Of a stretch of DNA of 5,962 nucleotides, positions 1 to 5,962 are shown piece after piece. Location: positions 1-5,962 of the forward strand of contig JANQOH010000461.1 of assembly GCA_028289725.1 (NCBI GenBank). The letters run 5' to 3'. The DNA is from Alphaproteobacteria bacterium. GTDB lineage: Bacteria; Pseudomonadota; Alphaproteobacteria; UBA7887. The position numbers were made by a program, and so were the translations under genes. Below the pieces are notes generated by a model that did not search any database, was not told where the DNA came from, and saw only the letters and a list, made by a program, of their open reading frames with translations. The stretch's first letter is position 1, and the number at the start of each line of letters is the position of its first letter.

Positions 1-856
1 ATTTCATGTCTTCCATGCCGGCGGATGGTTTGATGGAAATACCGCCGGTATCGAAGGTGACACCCTTGCCAACGAAGGCGAGCGGCTGCTGGTCGGCGCG
101 CTTGGGCGCGCCGTTCCACTGCATAATCACGAGCTGCGCGTCGTGCTGACTGCCGAGCGCCACGCCAACAAGCGCGCCCATACCCATTTTCTCAAGCCGC
201 GCCTGGCCCATGACCTCGACCTTGAGGCCGTCACGGGTCAGCTTGCGGATTTCCTTGGCATACGCGGGTGGGTGCAAAACGTTCGGCGGCTCGGACACCA
301 AATCGCGAGTCAAGAACACGCCGTCCGCCACCGCCGCCATGGGTTTGTGCGCCGCGCGCGCTTTCGTCGGATCAGCACACATCACGCCGAAGCGGTTCAA
401 GCTTGGCTTCTCTTCCTTCTTCTGCGTGGTGCGGTACTTGTCAAAACGATAGCTGCGCAACTGCGCGCCATAGGCCAAGCGTGCAGCAAAGGTCGCGGCA
501 TCCAGTTTGCAACCTTTCGGCACCTCGGCGATCGCCGCCGCCTGGGTTTCCCCGGAATCCGCCAGGTGACCCATCACGCGGCCGCCGGCTTTCGCCGCGG
601 CCAGGGCATCCAAATCCTTGGGTTCGCCACAGCCCATCAACACGACGCGCCCGGTCTTCAGGCCTGCCGGCGCCATGACCGACAAAACTTGCCCAGATTT
701 GCCGTCGAAACGCGAATGCGCCATCGCCTTCGTCAAAGCGCCGTCGGACATATTGTCAAGGCGCGTGCCAGAGCGGGTCATTTTACCGCCACTCGAAACC
801 GGGACAATGATCGCGGCTGACGTGGTGAGAGACGGCTTGGCGAAACTGATATTCAT
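1..856 (-). CDS. pepA: Leucyl aminopeptidase (M17 family), N-terminal 285 residues, cut by window edge
   Basis: Cytosolic two-metal aminopeptidase of family M17 that removes N-terminal residues from peptides. The reading frame runs leftwards from ATG at 856 and is still open at base 1, so only about 285 of the usual ~490-500 residues are present. Residues ~1-165 match the variable N-terminal domain, including a Lys/Glu-rich stretch (KKEEK) after FDKYR. The catalytic domain begins near DLVSEPPNVLHPP (from residue 185). The metal-site motif VGKGVTFDTGG follows: K264 and D269 align with E. coli Lys270 and Asp275, and K276 in SIKP with Lys282. The remaining ligands and the catalytic Arg lie beyond the edge. 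The start is supported by GAGGAG four bases upstream. It diverges from lptF. In some bacteria PepA also binds DNA (XerCD recombination, carAB control), but nothing here tests that. The family call is very secure; intactness of the C-terminus cannot be judged. Confidence 0.96.
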   Translation of the reverse strand, partial: MNISFAKPSLTTSAAIIVPVSSGGKMTRSGTRLDNMSDGALTKAMAHSRFDGKSGQVLSVMAPAGLKTGRVVLMGCGEPKDLDALAAAKAGGRVMGHLADSGETQAAAIAEVPKGCKLDAATFAARLAYGAQLRSYRFDKYRTTQKKEEKPSLNRFGVMCADPTKARAAHKPMAAVADGVFLTRDLVSEPPNVLHPPAYAKEIRKLTRDGLKVEVMGQARLEKMGMGALVGVALGSQHDAQLVIMQWNGAPKRADQQPLAFVGKGVTFDTGGISIKPSAGMEDMK

Positions 857-860
857 GGGG

Positions 861-866
861 CTCCTC
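861..866 (-). promoter_or_regulatory. Shine-Dalgarno sequence of pepA
   Basis: Read on the minus strand this is GAGGAG, followed by CCCC and the ATG at 856. It is a strong match to the anti-Shine-Dalgarno sequence with a short four-base spacer, and it fixes the pepA start. Confidence 0.75.
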
Positions 867-877
867 GTCGCAGAAAA

Positions 878-899
878 TTTTGCACTGGCACCTGCAAAA
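878..899. repeat. Perfect 7-bp inverted repeat upstream of pepA
   Basis: TTTTGCA (878-884), an eight-base spacer, and TGCAAAA (893-899) form a perfect dyad. It lies 22 bases beyond the pepA start codon, in the divergent intergenic region. The half-site centres are 15 bases apart, which suits either a dimeric repressor operator or a small hairpin in the pepA leader. No specific regulator is recognised. A 7-bp dyad can arise by chance in 280 bases, so the function is only a suggestion. Confidence 0.4.
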
Positions 900-1136
900 C
901 GGCGCACACTTTAGCGATTGTGGGGACGAAAGAAACATTTGCTTTAATTCGGCGGTGCATCGCGACACACCGGCACAGAAATCGCCCGATCATTCCGCCG
1001 GAAAAATAACCTAAGCTATTGAAAATAAATATTTCTACCCTGACGAGTGGTTTTGACCGACGGAACCAATTGAATTACTCTGTCGCGCAGCTCGGGCATG
1101 GGTTCCGGGTTTGGCCGACCGCGGCGCGGGGAACGC

Positions 1137-2255
1137 ATGCACCGGCATTTCCGCTATATTTTTGTCCAGCTCATCGGACCGTTTCTCATCGTCTTGATGA
1201 GTCTGACCGGCGTTGTGTGGCTGACTCAGTCGCTGCGCTTTATTGACTTGATCGTCAATAAGGGTTTGTCGGTGACCCTGTTCCTGACCCTGACCGTGCT
1301 TCTGCTGCCGTCGGTCCTCGGTATCATTTTTCCGATCGCGCTGTTCGCTGCGGTGGTCTACACCTATCACCGTTTGATCAGCGATTCCGAGATCGTCGTG
1401 TTGCGCGCGAGCGGCATGTCGAACCTGCGGCTCACCACGCCCGCCTTCGCGCTGGCGATGTTGGTGACCGTGGCGATGTTTGCGGTGAATCTGTACTTCA
1501 TGCCCGCGGGTTTTCGCCTGTTCAAGGACATGCAGTACGAAATCCGTCACTCGGTGGCGTCGGTGTTGCTTCAGGAAGGGGTCTTTAACGCACCCGTCGA
1601 AGGCCTGACCGTCTTTGTGCGCGACCGAAGCGCCAACGGCGACTTGTCCGGCATCATGGTGCACGACAGCCGCGATCCGCTCGAGTCCTCAACCATCATG
1701 GCCGAGAGCGGGCAACTGATCCGGACCGCCGACGGACCGCGCTTCATTTTGCTGAATGGCAGCCGGCAACAGATCGACGCCGAGGACGGTCAATTGTCGA
1801 TGCTGTATTTCGATTCCTATGCCTTCGATTTCGGCGCGGACTCGGAGTTCTCGCCGGTGCGTTTCCGCGAAGCCAAGGAGCGATTTCTCCATGAGCTCCT
1901 GTGGTCGGACGACGTGGTCGAAGAAAGACACCGAAACGAGTTCGCGGCCGAGGCGAACCGGCGCCTCGTGAGTCCCCTGTTCGCTCTGATTACCGCGCTG
2001 ATCGGCGCGGCCTGCCTGCTTGTCGGTGAGTTCAACAGGCGCGGTCAAGTGGGCCGCATTCTGGTTGGTGTCGGCGCGGCGGTGGCATTCATGTCCACAT
2101 CGTTTGCCGTGCAGAGCCTCTTGGTCAGCATGCCTTGGACTGCGCCGATTTATAATCTCGGCGTGGTCGGCGTCGGGCTCGCCGTGGGCTATTTGTTGAT
2201 TGCGGATCGGCCCCTGTGGCCACTAGCGCCGGCATTGCCGCGCCGGGCCCGTTAG
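1137..2255 (+). CDS. lptF: LPS export ABC transporter permease LptF
   Basis: One of two transmembrane subunits of LptB2FG, the inner-membrane ABC transporter that extracts lipopolysaccharide and passes it through LptC and LptA to LptD. The 372-residue product has the LptF/LptG (YjgP/YjgQ) layout. Three N-terminal membrane segments lie at ~11-32, 47-77 and 101-121. A periplasmic beta-jellyroll spans ~122-275, and three C-terminal segments lie at ~279-298, 307-330 and 336-355. SEIVVLRASGMS (residues 84-95) is the cytoplasmic coupling helix that contacts the LptB ATPase. The ATG at 1137 is preferred because MHRHFRYIFVQLIGPF matches the usual family N-terminus and GGGGAA lies just upstream, although only three bases away. 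An in-frame ATG at 1098 would add a basic 13-residue extension and has no clear ribosome site. lptG follows after four bases. Being the first of the tandem pair fits LptF rather than LptG. Confidence 0.95.
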   Translation: MHRHFRYIFVQLIGPFLIVLMSLTGVVWLTQSLRFIDLIVNKGLSVTLFLTLTVLLLPSVLGIIFPIALFAAVVYTYHRLISDSEIVVLRASGMSNLRLTTPAFALAMLVTVAMFAVNLYFMPAGFRLFKDMQYEIRHSVASVLLQEGVFNAPVEGLTVFVRDRSANGDLSGIMVHDSRDPLESSTIMAESGQLIRTADGPRFILLNGSRQQIDAEDGQLSMLYFDSYAFDFGADSEFSPVRFREAKERFLHELLWSDDVVEERHRNEFAAEANRRLVSPLFALITALIGAACLLVGEFNRRGQVGRILVGVGAAVAFMSTSFAVQSLLVSMPWTAPIYNLGVVGVGLAVGYLLIADRPLWPLAPALPRRAR

Positions 2256-2259
2256 CGAC

Positions 2260-3354
2260 ATGCGGCTTTCCGCCACGCTTTTTTGGTACATCGCCCGCCA
2301 AATCGGCATCGGCATCGCGGTGGCCTTTCTTGCACTGACCTTTCTGATTTTCTTGGTCGATCTGGTCGAGCTGAACCGCCGCGGCGCCGCCGAAGCGGAT
2401 GTCACGTTCGCGGTGTTGCTGAAAATGGCGCTGCTGCACTTGCCGTACTTGGCGCAGCAAATCATCCCCTACGCGGTGATGCTCGGGACCATGCTGGCCT
2501 TGGCCCGGTTGAACCGTTTCAGCGAACTGGTCATTGCGCGGTCGTCCGGCGTGTCGAATTTGCAGATGCTGATGCCCGGCGTGTTGGTCGCGCTCGCCAT
2601 CGGAATCTTCGCGGTAACGGTCTTCAATCCGTTCGCCTCGGCCCTTTTGTCCCGATATGAGCAAATTGATGCGAGATATTTGCGTGGCGAAGTATCGAAT
2701 CTGTCAGTATCGAGCGTGGGGCTTTGGCTGAGACAGGCGGATGACTTTGGGGAATCGGTGATTCACGCAAGACGAATCGCCCCCACGGAAATCAGTTTGC
2801 ACGAGGTCATCATTTTTCGGTTTGAGGGGAAGGACAAATTTGTCGAACGGATCGATGCGGCGACGGCAGAGCTGCATGAAGGATATTGGCAATTGTTCGA
2901 CACGCTGATCACGGGTCCGGACCGGCTCGGTGAACGGCGCGAGACCTATCGGTTCGATACGGAGCTGACTGTTGACCGAATACAGGAAAGCTTCGCGTCG
3001 CCGGAAACCCTGTCGTTTTGGCAGATGCCGGGGTTTGTGGCGTTGCTTGAGCGCGCGGGATTTTCGTCGCTCAAGCATCGGGTTCACTGGCACAAAGTGC
3101 TGGCGAGCCCGCTTCTACTCGCGGGGATGGTGTTGATTGGCGCAACATTCTCTCTACGGCTGGCGCGCCGCGGTGGCACCGGCGTGCTGATCGGGGTCGG
3201 CGTGATCTCCGGATTTGTCCTGTATGTCTTTTCGGACGTGATCTTGGCGCTCGGCTTGTCCGCCAAGATTCCGGCCGAGATGTCGGCCTGGGCGCCGGCG
3301 ACGGTCGCGGTGCTCATCGGGTCGGGTTTGCTGCTCTACGTCCGCGACGCATAA
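2260..3354 (+). CDS. lptG: LPS export ABC transporter permease LptG
   Basis: Second transmembrane subunit of LptB2FG, a paralogue of LptF that pairs with it to form the lateral gate and cavity for lipopolysaccharide. Length is 364 residues. Membrane segments lie at ~10-36, 53-82, 101-122, 279-300, 307-331 and 341-361. The periplasmic jellyroll domain is at ~125-275. The coupling-helix motif SELVIARSSGVS is at residues 88-99. The segment LSFWQMPGF (251-259), then HRVHWHKVLASPLLL and ATFSLR (295-300), is typical of LptG and separates it from LptF. The ATG at 2260 starts four bases after the lptF stop, and no purine-rich ribosome site precedes it. Translation is therefore probably coupled to lptF, which would suit equal synthesis of the two subunits. 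lptD follows after 24 bases. Confidence 0.95.
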   Translation: MRLSATLFWYIARQIGIGIAVAFLALTFLIFLVDLVELNRRGAAEADVTFAVLLKMALLHLPYLAQQIIPYAVMLGTMLALARLNRFSELVIARSSGVSNLQMLMPGVLVALAIGIFAVTVFNPFASALLSRYEQIDARYLRGEVSNLSVSSVGLWLRQADDFGESVIHARRIAPTEISLHEVIIFRFEGKDKFVERIDAATAELHEGYWQLFDTLITGPDRLGERRETYRFDTELTVDRIQESFASPETLSFWQMPGFVALLERAGFSSLKHRVHWHKVLASPLLLAGMVLIGATFSLRLARRGGTGVLIGVGVISGFVLYVFSDVILALGLSAKIPAEMSAWAPATVAVLIGSGLLLYVRDA

Positions 3355-3366
3355 GAATGAAAAACC

Positions 3367-3373
3367 AGGGGGA
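3367..3373 (+). promoter_or_regulatory. Shine-Dalgarno sequence of lptD
   Basis: AGGGGGA ends five bases before ATG at 3379. This clear site favours the 3379 start over the in-frame ATG at 3415, which has only a weaker AAGGCG nine bases upstream. Confidence 0.75.
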
Positions 3374-3378
3374 TTTCG

Positions 3379-5571
3379 ATGAGGCAGAATTTGGGTCCAA
3401 GGCGCATCGCGGCGATGCGGGCCCTGCGGGGAGTATGCCTTTTGGCGTTGGCGATACTGATCGTGCCAACGACCGTACATGCGCAGGACACGGACACCGA
3501 GACTTCGGTCATAGAAGACGTCCTGATGATCGCCGACGAAGTGGAGTACGACGACGAACTGGGCGTGGTGACCGCCCGGGGTTCGGTGGAAATTTCCCGT
3601 GACGGGCGGGTGCTGCGCGCCGACACGGTTTCCTACAACAAACGAAGCGATCTGGTTACGGCCTCGGGCAATGTCGCGCTGATCGATCCGAGCGGGGAAA
3701 CCGCCTTCGCCGACTATGTCGAACTGACGGGCGACCTGAAGAGCGGCGCCATCGAAGGGCTCGGCATATTGATGACCGATGGTTCGCGCTTGGCTGCGGG
3801 CGGTGGCCGGCGCACGCCGGACGGCCGGACCGACCTGCGAAAAGCCGTCTATAGCCCGTGCGACCTATGCGAAGAAGATCCGGACCGCGCGCCGATATGG
3901 CAGGTCAAGGCGTTCCGCGTGGTTCATGACAAACAACTTCAGACCATCTTCTACAACGACGCGTTCCTGGAAGTGTTCGGCGTTCCGGTACTTTACGTGC
4001 CGTTCTTCAGCCATCCGGATCCGACCGTCACGCGCAAAACCGGTTTTCTGCCGCCGACTTTTGGCCGCAGTTCGGCGCTCGGTCTGGTCTACACCCAGCC
4101 TTATTACTTCAATATCTCGCCCGAAAGCGACGCCACGCTGTCACCGACCATAACCAGTGACGAGGGTCCGGTGCTGGCCGGCGAATATCGCCGGGCGACG
4201 CGACGCGGCTATTACGAGTTGGAAGGCAGCATCACACGTGGCGATCGCTTGCCGGAGGACAATCGAAACACCGAGCGGACGCGCGGCCACGTGAACTTGG
4301 TTGGCGACTTCATGTTGAACCCCTATTGGGATTACGGCTTCGCCATCGAGCGCGCGACCGATCAAACTTACCTGGGCCGCTATGGCTTTGGCCGCGGGCG
4401 CACATCGCTGACCCAAAACATCTATCTCAGAGGCGTGCGCGAAAACGACTGGGCCAATATCGACGGCTACTACTTCCAAAACCTCGACGCGGATGTGCGC
4501 GAGTCGACGGTGCCGATCATTCTACCGTTAATCGATTATGGTTACCGCAGTGACCCGCAGTTCCTCGGCGGTCATTGGACACTCAATACGAACGCCCGAG
4601 TTCTTGAGCGGCCGGACGGTGCCGACAGCCAACGCTTGTCCGTGACGGCCGGCTGGGAGCTTCCCCACATCGGTAAATGGGGCGAAGTGTCACAAATGCG
4701 CGTTTCGGTCCGCGCCGACGCCTATCATGTCGACAACGTGACCGACCCGCGCAGTCCGGATAATCCGGAGCTGGAAGGCTTTGCCGGCCGGGTCATCCCA
4801 CAGGCCGAATACACCTTGCGCTGGCCGCTGGTGCGGTCGAGCGGCGGCTCACGACAAATCATCGAGCCCATGGCGCAGGCGATTTTGGCGCCGAATGTCG
4901 GCAACCCCATCGAGATTCCGAACGAAGACAGCCTGTCGTTCGAGTTCAACGACGCAAACCTGATGAGCGCGAGCCGCTTTCCGGGTCTCGACCGGGTCGA
5001 AGGCGGCATTCGCGCGAATTACGGCATCCGCGCGGCCTATTACAACGAAGGCGGCGGCTGGTCAGAGTTCATGTTTGGCCAGACCTATCGGTTGCAGGAC
5101 GACGACACGTTCGAGCAGGGAACCGGATTGTCCGAGCACTTCTCCGATTATGTCGGCCGTCTGAAAGTCGCGCCGCGGCCTTACATCGATTTCAGCGTGC
5201 GTTTTCGCCTCGACCAATCAAATTTCGCGATTCGCCGGAGTTCGCTGGCCGCAAGCGCGGGGCCGGAATGGCTGCGTGGCAGCCTGGCCTACAATTCGTT
5301 GAGCGATGAACCGACGACCGGCGTTCCCAGCAGCGAAGAGCAACTGCTTCTGGGCGCGAGTTACAAATTCGCGGATCATTGGCGCGTTTCGGCCCAACAT
5401 CAGCGTGATCTCGGCGAAGACGGCGGCAGCCTGTTGAGCGGCTTTGGCATCGGCTACGAGGACGAATGTCTGACCCTCGATTTCACGGTCAATCGCAACT
5501 TCACCCGCGACCGCGATATCGAGGACACAACCAATTTCTCGGTTCAAGTTCGCTTGCGGAACTTGGGTTAG
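3379..5571 (+). CDS. lptD: LPS-assembly outer-membrane protein LptD (OstA/Imp)
   Basis: Outer-membrane translocon that, with the lipoprotein LptE as plug, inserts lipopolysaccharide into the outer leaflet. The precursor has 730 residues, somewhat shorter than E. coli LptD (784). A signal peptide with hydrophobic core ~19-30 ends at VHA, with cleavage expected after A35. Residues ~48-150 form the OstA/LptA-like jellyroll (IADEVEYDDE, ARGSVEISRDGRVLRADT, ASGNVALIDPSGE), which docks onto the LptA bridge. VLYVPFFSHPDPTVTRKTGF (204-223) is the characteristic junction to the barrel. The beta-barrel fills the rest, with the family-like IEPMAQ (495-500) and SRFPGLDRVEGG (532-543). Mature cysteines are only C161, C164 and C697, against four in E. 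coli. The protein ends in RNLG rather than an aromatic residue. An alternative start at M13 would give a shorter signal peptide. No frameshift or truncation is seen. The neighbours, LptF and LptG upstream and SurA downstream, act in the same pathway. Confidence 0.97.
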   Translation: MRQNLGPRRIAAMRALRGVCLLALAILIVPTTVHAQDTDTETSVIEDVLMIADEVEYDDELGVVTARGSVEISRDGRVLRADTVSYNKRSDLVTASGNVALIDPSGETAFADYVELTGDLKSGAIEGLGILMTDGSRLAAGGGRRTPDGRTDLRKAVYSPCDLCEEDPDRAPIWQVKAFRVVHDKQLQTIFYNDAFLEVFGVPVLYVPFFSHPDPTVTRKTGFLPPTFGRSSALGLVYTQPYYFNISPESDATLSPTITSDEGPVLAGEYRRATRRGYYELEGSITRGDRLPEDNRNTERTRGHVNLVGDFMLNPYWDYGFAIERATDQTYLGRYGFGRGRTSLTQNIYLRGVRENDWANIDGYYFQNLDADVRESTVPIILPLIDYGYRSDPQFLGGHWTLNTNARVLERPDGADSQRLSVTAGWELPHIGKWGEVSQMRVSVRADAYHVDNVTDPRSPDNPELEGFAGRVIPQAEYTLRWPLVRSSGGSRQIIEPMAQAILAPNVGNPIEIPNEDSLSFEFNDANLMSASRFPGLDRVEGGIRANYGIRAAYYNEGGGWSEFMFGQTYRLQDDDTFEQGTGLSEHFSDYVGRLKVAPRPYIDFSVRFRLDQSNFAIRRSSLAASAGPEWLRGSLAYNSLSDEPTTGVPSSEEQLLLGASYKFADHWRVSAQHQRDLGEDGGSLLSGFGIGYEDECLTLDFTVNRNFTRDRDIEDTTNFSVQVRLRNLG

Positions 5572-5675
5572 AACCGGCGCGCCGTCTGGCGATTTTCCGG
5601 CAGGTGTTGCGGGCGTCGGAGCGAGTACCTATACCAACATCCAATGACGACGAAGCTCTGCGAAGGATGGCTGGG
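5572..5675 (+). other. lptD-surA intergenic spacer
   Basis: A 104-base gap with no strong terminator, consistent with transcription continuing from lptD into surA. It contains a palindrome GGCGCGCC (5577-5584 region), a 4-bp hairpin followed by ATTTT that is too weak to call a terminator, and a possible 11-codon ORF running into the surA start. An internal surA promoter cannot be excluded. Confidence 0.45.
5663..5667 (+). promoter_or_regulatory. Shine-Dalgarno sequence of surA
   Basis: AAGGA lies eight bases before ATG at 5676. It overlaps the in-frame ATG at 5667, which would then have no spacer, so it supports 5676 as the surA start. Confidence 0.6.
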
Positions 5676-5962
5676 ATGAAGCGGGCCCAAGCATACAAAT
5701 CAAGATTTTTCTCGCCGAAGGGCGCCGCCGCGGCGGTCTTCATGCTCCTCGGCATCGGCGCCGTCTCGCCGCCCGCGCCGAGCCTCGCGCAGGACATGAT
5801 GCGCATCGCCGCCATCGTAAATGAGACGGTGATTTCCGTTTTCGATCTGGAAACCCGGATCAACATGGCGCTGACCAGCTCCAATCTGCAAAACAGCGCG
5901 GAAACCCGACGCCGGCTGGCGGGCCCCGTCTTGCGCAATTTGATCGACGAAGCGCTGCAAAT
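5676..5962 (+). CDS. surA: Periplasmic chaperone / peptidyl-prolyl isomerase SurA, N-terminal 95 residues, cut by window edge
   Basis: SurA-type chaperone that escorts unfolded outer-membrane barrel proteins, LptD among them, across the periplasm to the BAM complex. Only the first 95 of the ~400-450 residues expected for the family are present. The N-terminus is basic (MKRAQAYKSR). A hydrophobic stretch at ~17-30 and a likely signal-peptidase site after SLA (A38) mark it as exported. The mature part begins RIAAIVNETVISVFDLETRI (43-62) and continues with ETRRRLAGPVLRNLIDEALQ (76-95), the hallmark start of the SurA N-terminal chaperone domain. Parvulin PPIase domains would lie beyond the edge, so their number and activity cannot be judged. 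The start at 5676 is chosen for its upstream AAGGA; in-frame ATG 5667 and GTG 5604 are weaker alternatives. The position directly after lptD is a conserved pairing, often followed by pdxA and rsmA, which are not visible here. Confidence 0.9.
   Translation, partial: MKRAQAYKSRFFSPKGAAAAVFMLLGIGAVSPPAPSLAQDMMRIAAIVNETVISVFDLETRINMALTSSNLQNSAETRRRLAGPVLRNLIDEALQ

Larger units (their letters stand above)
857..1136. other. Divergent intergenic region between pepA and lptF
   Basis: About 280 bases without a convincing gene. It must hold the pepA promoter (leftward) and the first promoter of the lptFGD operon (rightward). Bases ~1001-1080 are clearly richer in A+T than the surrounding ~60% G+C DNA and include the palindrome AAATATTT (1027-1034), as expected of a promoter region. 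A TTGACC hexamer (1053-1058) resembles a sigma-70 -35 box, but no good -10 box lies 16-18 bases downstream. GGAACC (1062-1067) resembles the -35 of ECF sigma factors, again without a clear partner. A short dyad TTCCG-C-CGGAA sits at 993-1003. No promoter can be called firmly from sequence alone. Confidence 0.6.

Noticed and set aside
143..820. Long plus-strand open frame (225 codons) opposite pepA
   Set aside because: It lies fully antisense to the clear pepA coding sequence, its translation is Arg/His/Ala-rich with no recognisable domain, and it is the expected shadow of G+C-rich codon usage.
993..1003. TTCCG-C-CGGAA palindrome in the intergenic region
   Set aside because: The arms are only 5 bp, it has no matching second copy, and this length is expected by chance in G+C-rich DNA.
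1019..1047. TTGAAA (1019-1024) as a -35 box for lptF
   Set aside because: The hexamer 17 bases downstream (GACGAG) bears no resemblance to a -10 box, so no promoter pair can be made.
1035..1664. Minus-strand open frame of 209 codons opposite lptF and its upstream region
   Set aside because: The translation is full of Gln, His, Arg and Asp with no family resemblance, and it overlaps the well-supported lptF. It is a shadow frame.
2125..2664. Minus-strand open frame of 179 codons opposite the lptF-lptG junction
   Set aside because: It is antisense to two secure genes, has biased low-complexity composition and no ribosome site or domain.
3357..3602. ATG at 3357 opening an 81-codon frame just before lptD
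   Set aside because: It is in a different frame from lptD, runs mostly inside the lptD signal peptide and OstA domain, and its translation is Gly/Arg/Asp-rich with no family resemblance. The AGGGGGA lies downstream of it and serves ATG 3379.
5580..5596. CGCC-GTCT-GGCG hairpin followed by ATTTT after lptD, as a possible terminator
   Set aside because: The stem is only 4 bp and the T run is four bases, too weak for an intrinsic terminator. A competing GGCGCGCC palindrome overlaps it.
5501..5938. Minus-strand open frame of 145 codons over the lptD end and surA start
   Set aside because: It is antisense to secure genes and has Arg/Ala/Ser-rich composition without a domain.

Overview
The window is about 60% G+C and carries a conserved outer-membrane biogenesis locus of a Gram-negative bacterium. 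The gene order and the protein style point to an alphaproteobacterium, perhaps a Rhodospirillales-like lineage. The order is pepA diverging from lptF-lptG-lptD-surA. Two features recall alphaproteobacterial homologues: the CxxC in LptD just after its OstA-like domain, and a lysine/glutamate-rich linker in PepA. The lineage is an inference from family knowledge, because no rRNA or other marker is present.

Layout: Bases 1-856 (minus strand) hold the first 285 codons of pepA, a leucyl aminopeptidase cut by the left edge. Bases 857-1136 are a divergent intergenic region with the pepA Shine-Dalgarno sequence, a perfect 7-bp inverted repeat and an A+T-rich block likely to contain the lpt promoter. 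From 1137 rightwards the plus strand carries lptF (1137-2255), lptG (2260-3354), lptD (3379-5571) and the start of surA (5676 to the right edge). The gaps are 4, 23 and 104 bases, so lptF-lptG-lptD is very probably one operon, with surA probably in the same unit.

How the genes work together: LptF and LptG are the two transmembrane subunits of the inner-membrane ABC transporter LptB2FG, which extracts lipopolysaccharide and pushes it onto the periplasmic bridge. LptD is the outer-membrane barrel that inserts it into the outer leaflet. SurA is the periplasmic chaperone/prolyl isomerase that delivers barrels such as LptD to the BAM complex. The operon therefore groups both ends of the LPS bridge with a chaperone for one end. 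PepA is a cytosolic peptidase without a direct role in this pathway; its divergent position is probably just conserved synteny.

I found no sign of a new system, mobile element, CRISPR array, RNA gene or horizontal transfer. All substantial coding space is explained by five well-known families. The points worth a second look are small: the inverted repeat before pepA, an ECF-like -35 hexamer before lptF, the reduced cysteine set and non-aromatic C-terminus of LptD, the missing Shine-Dalgarno of lptG, and a tiny ORF that overlaps the surA start.
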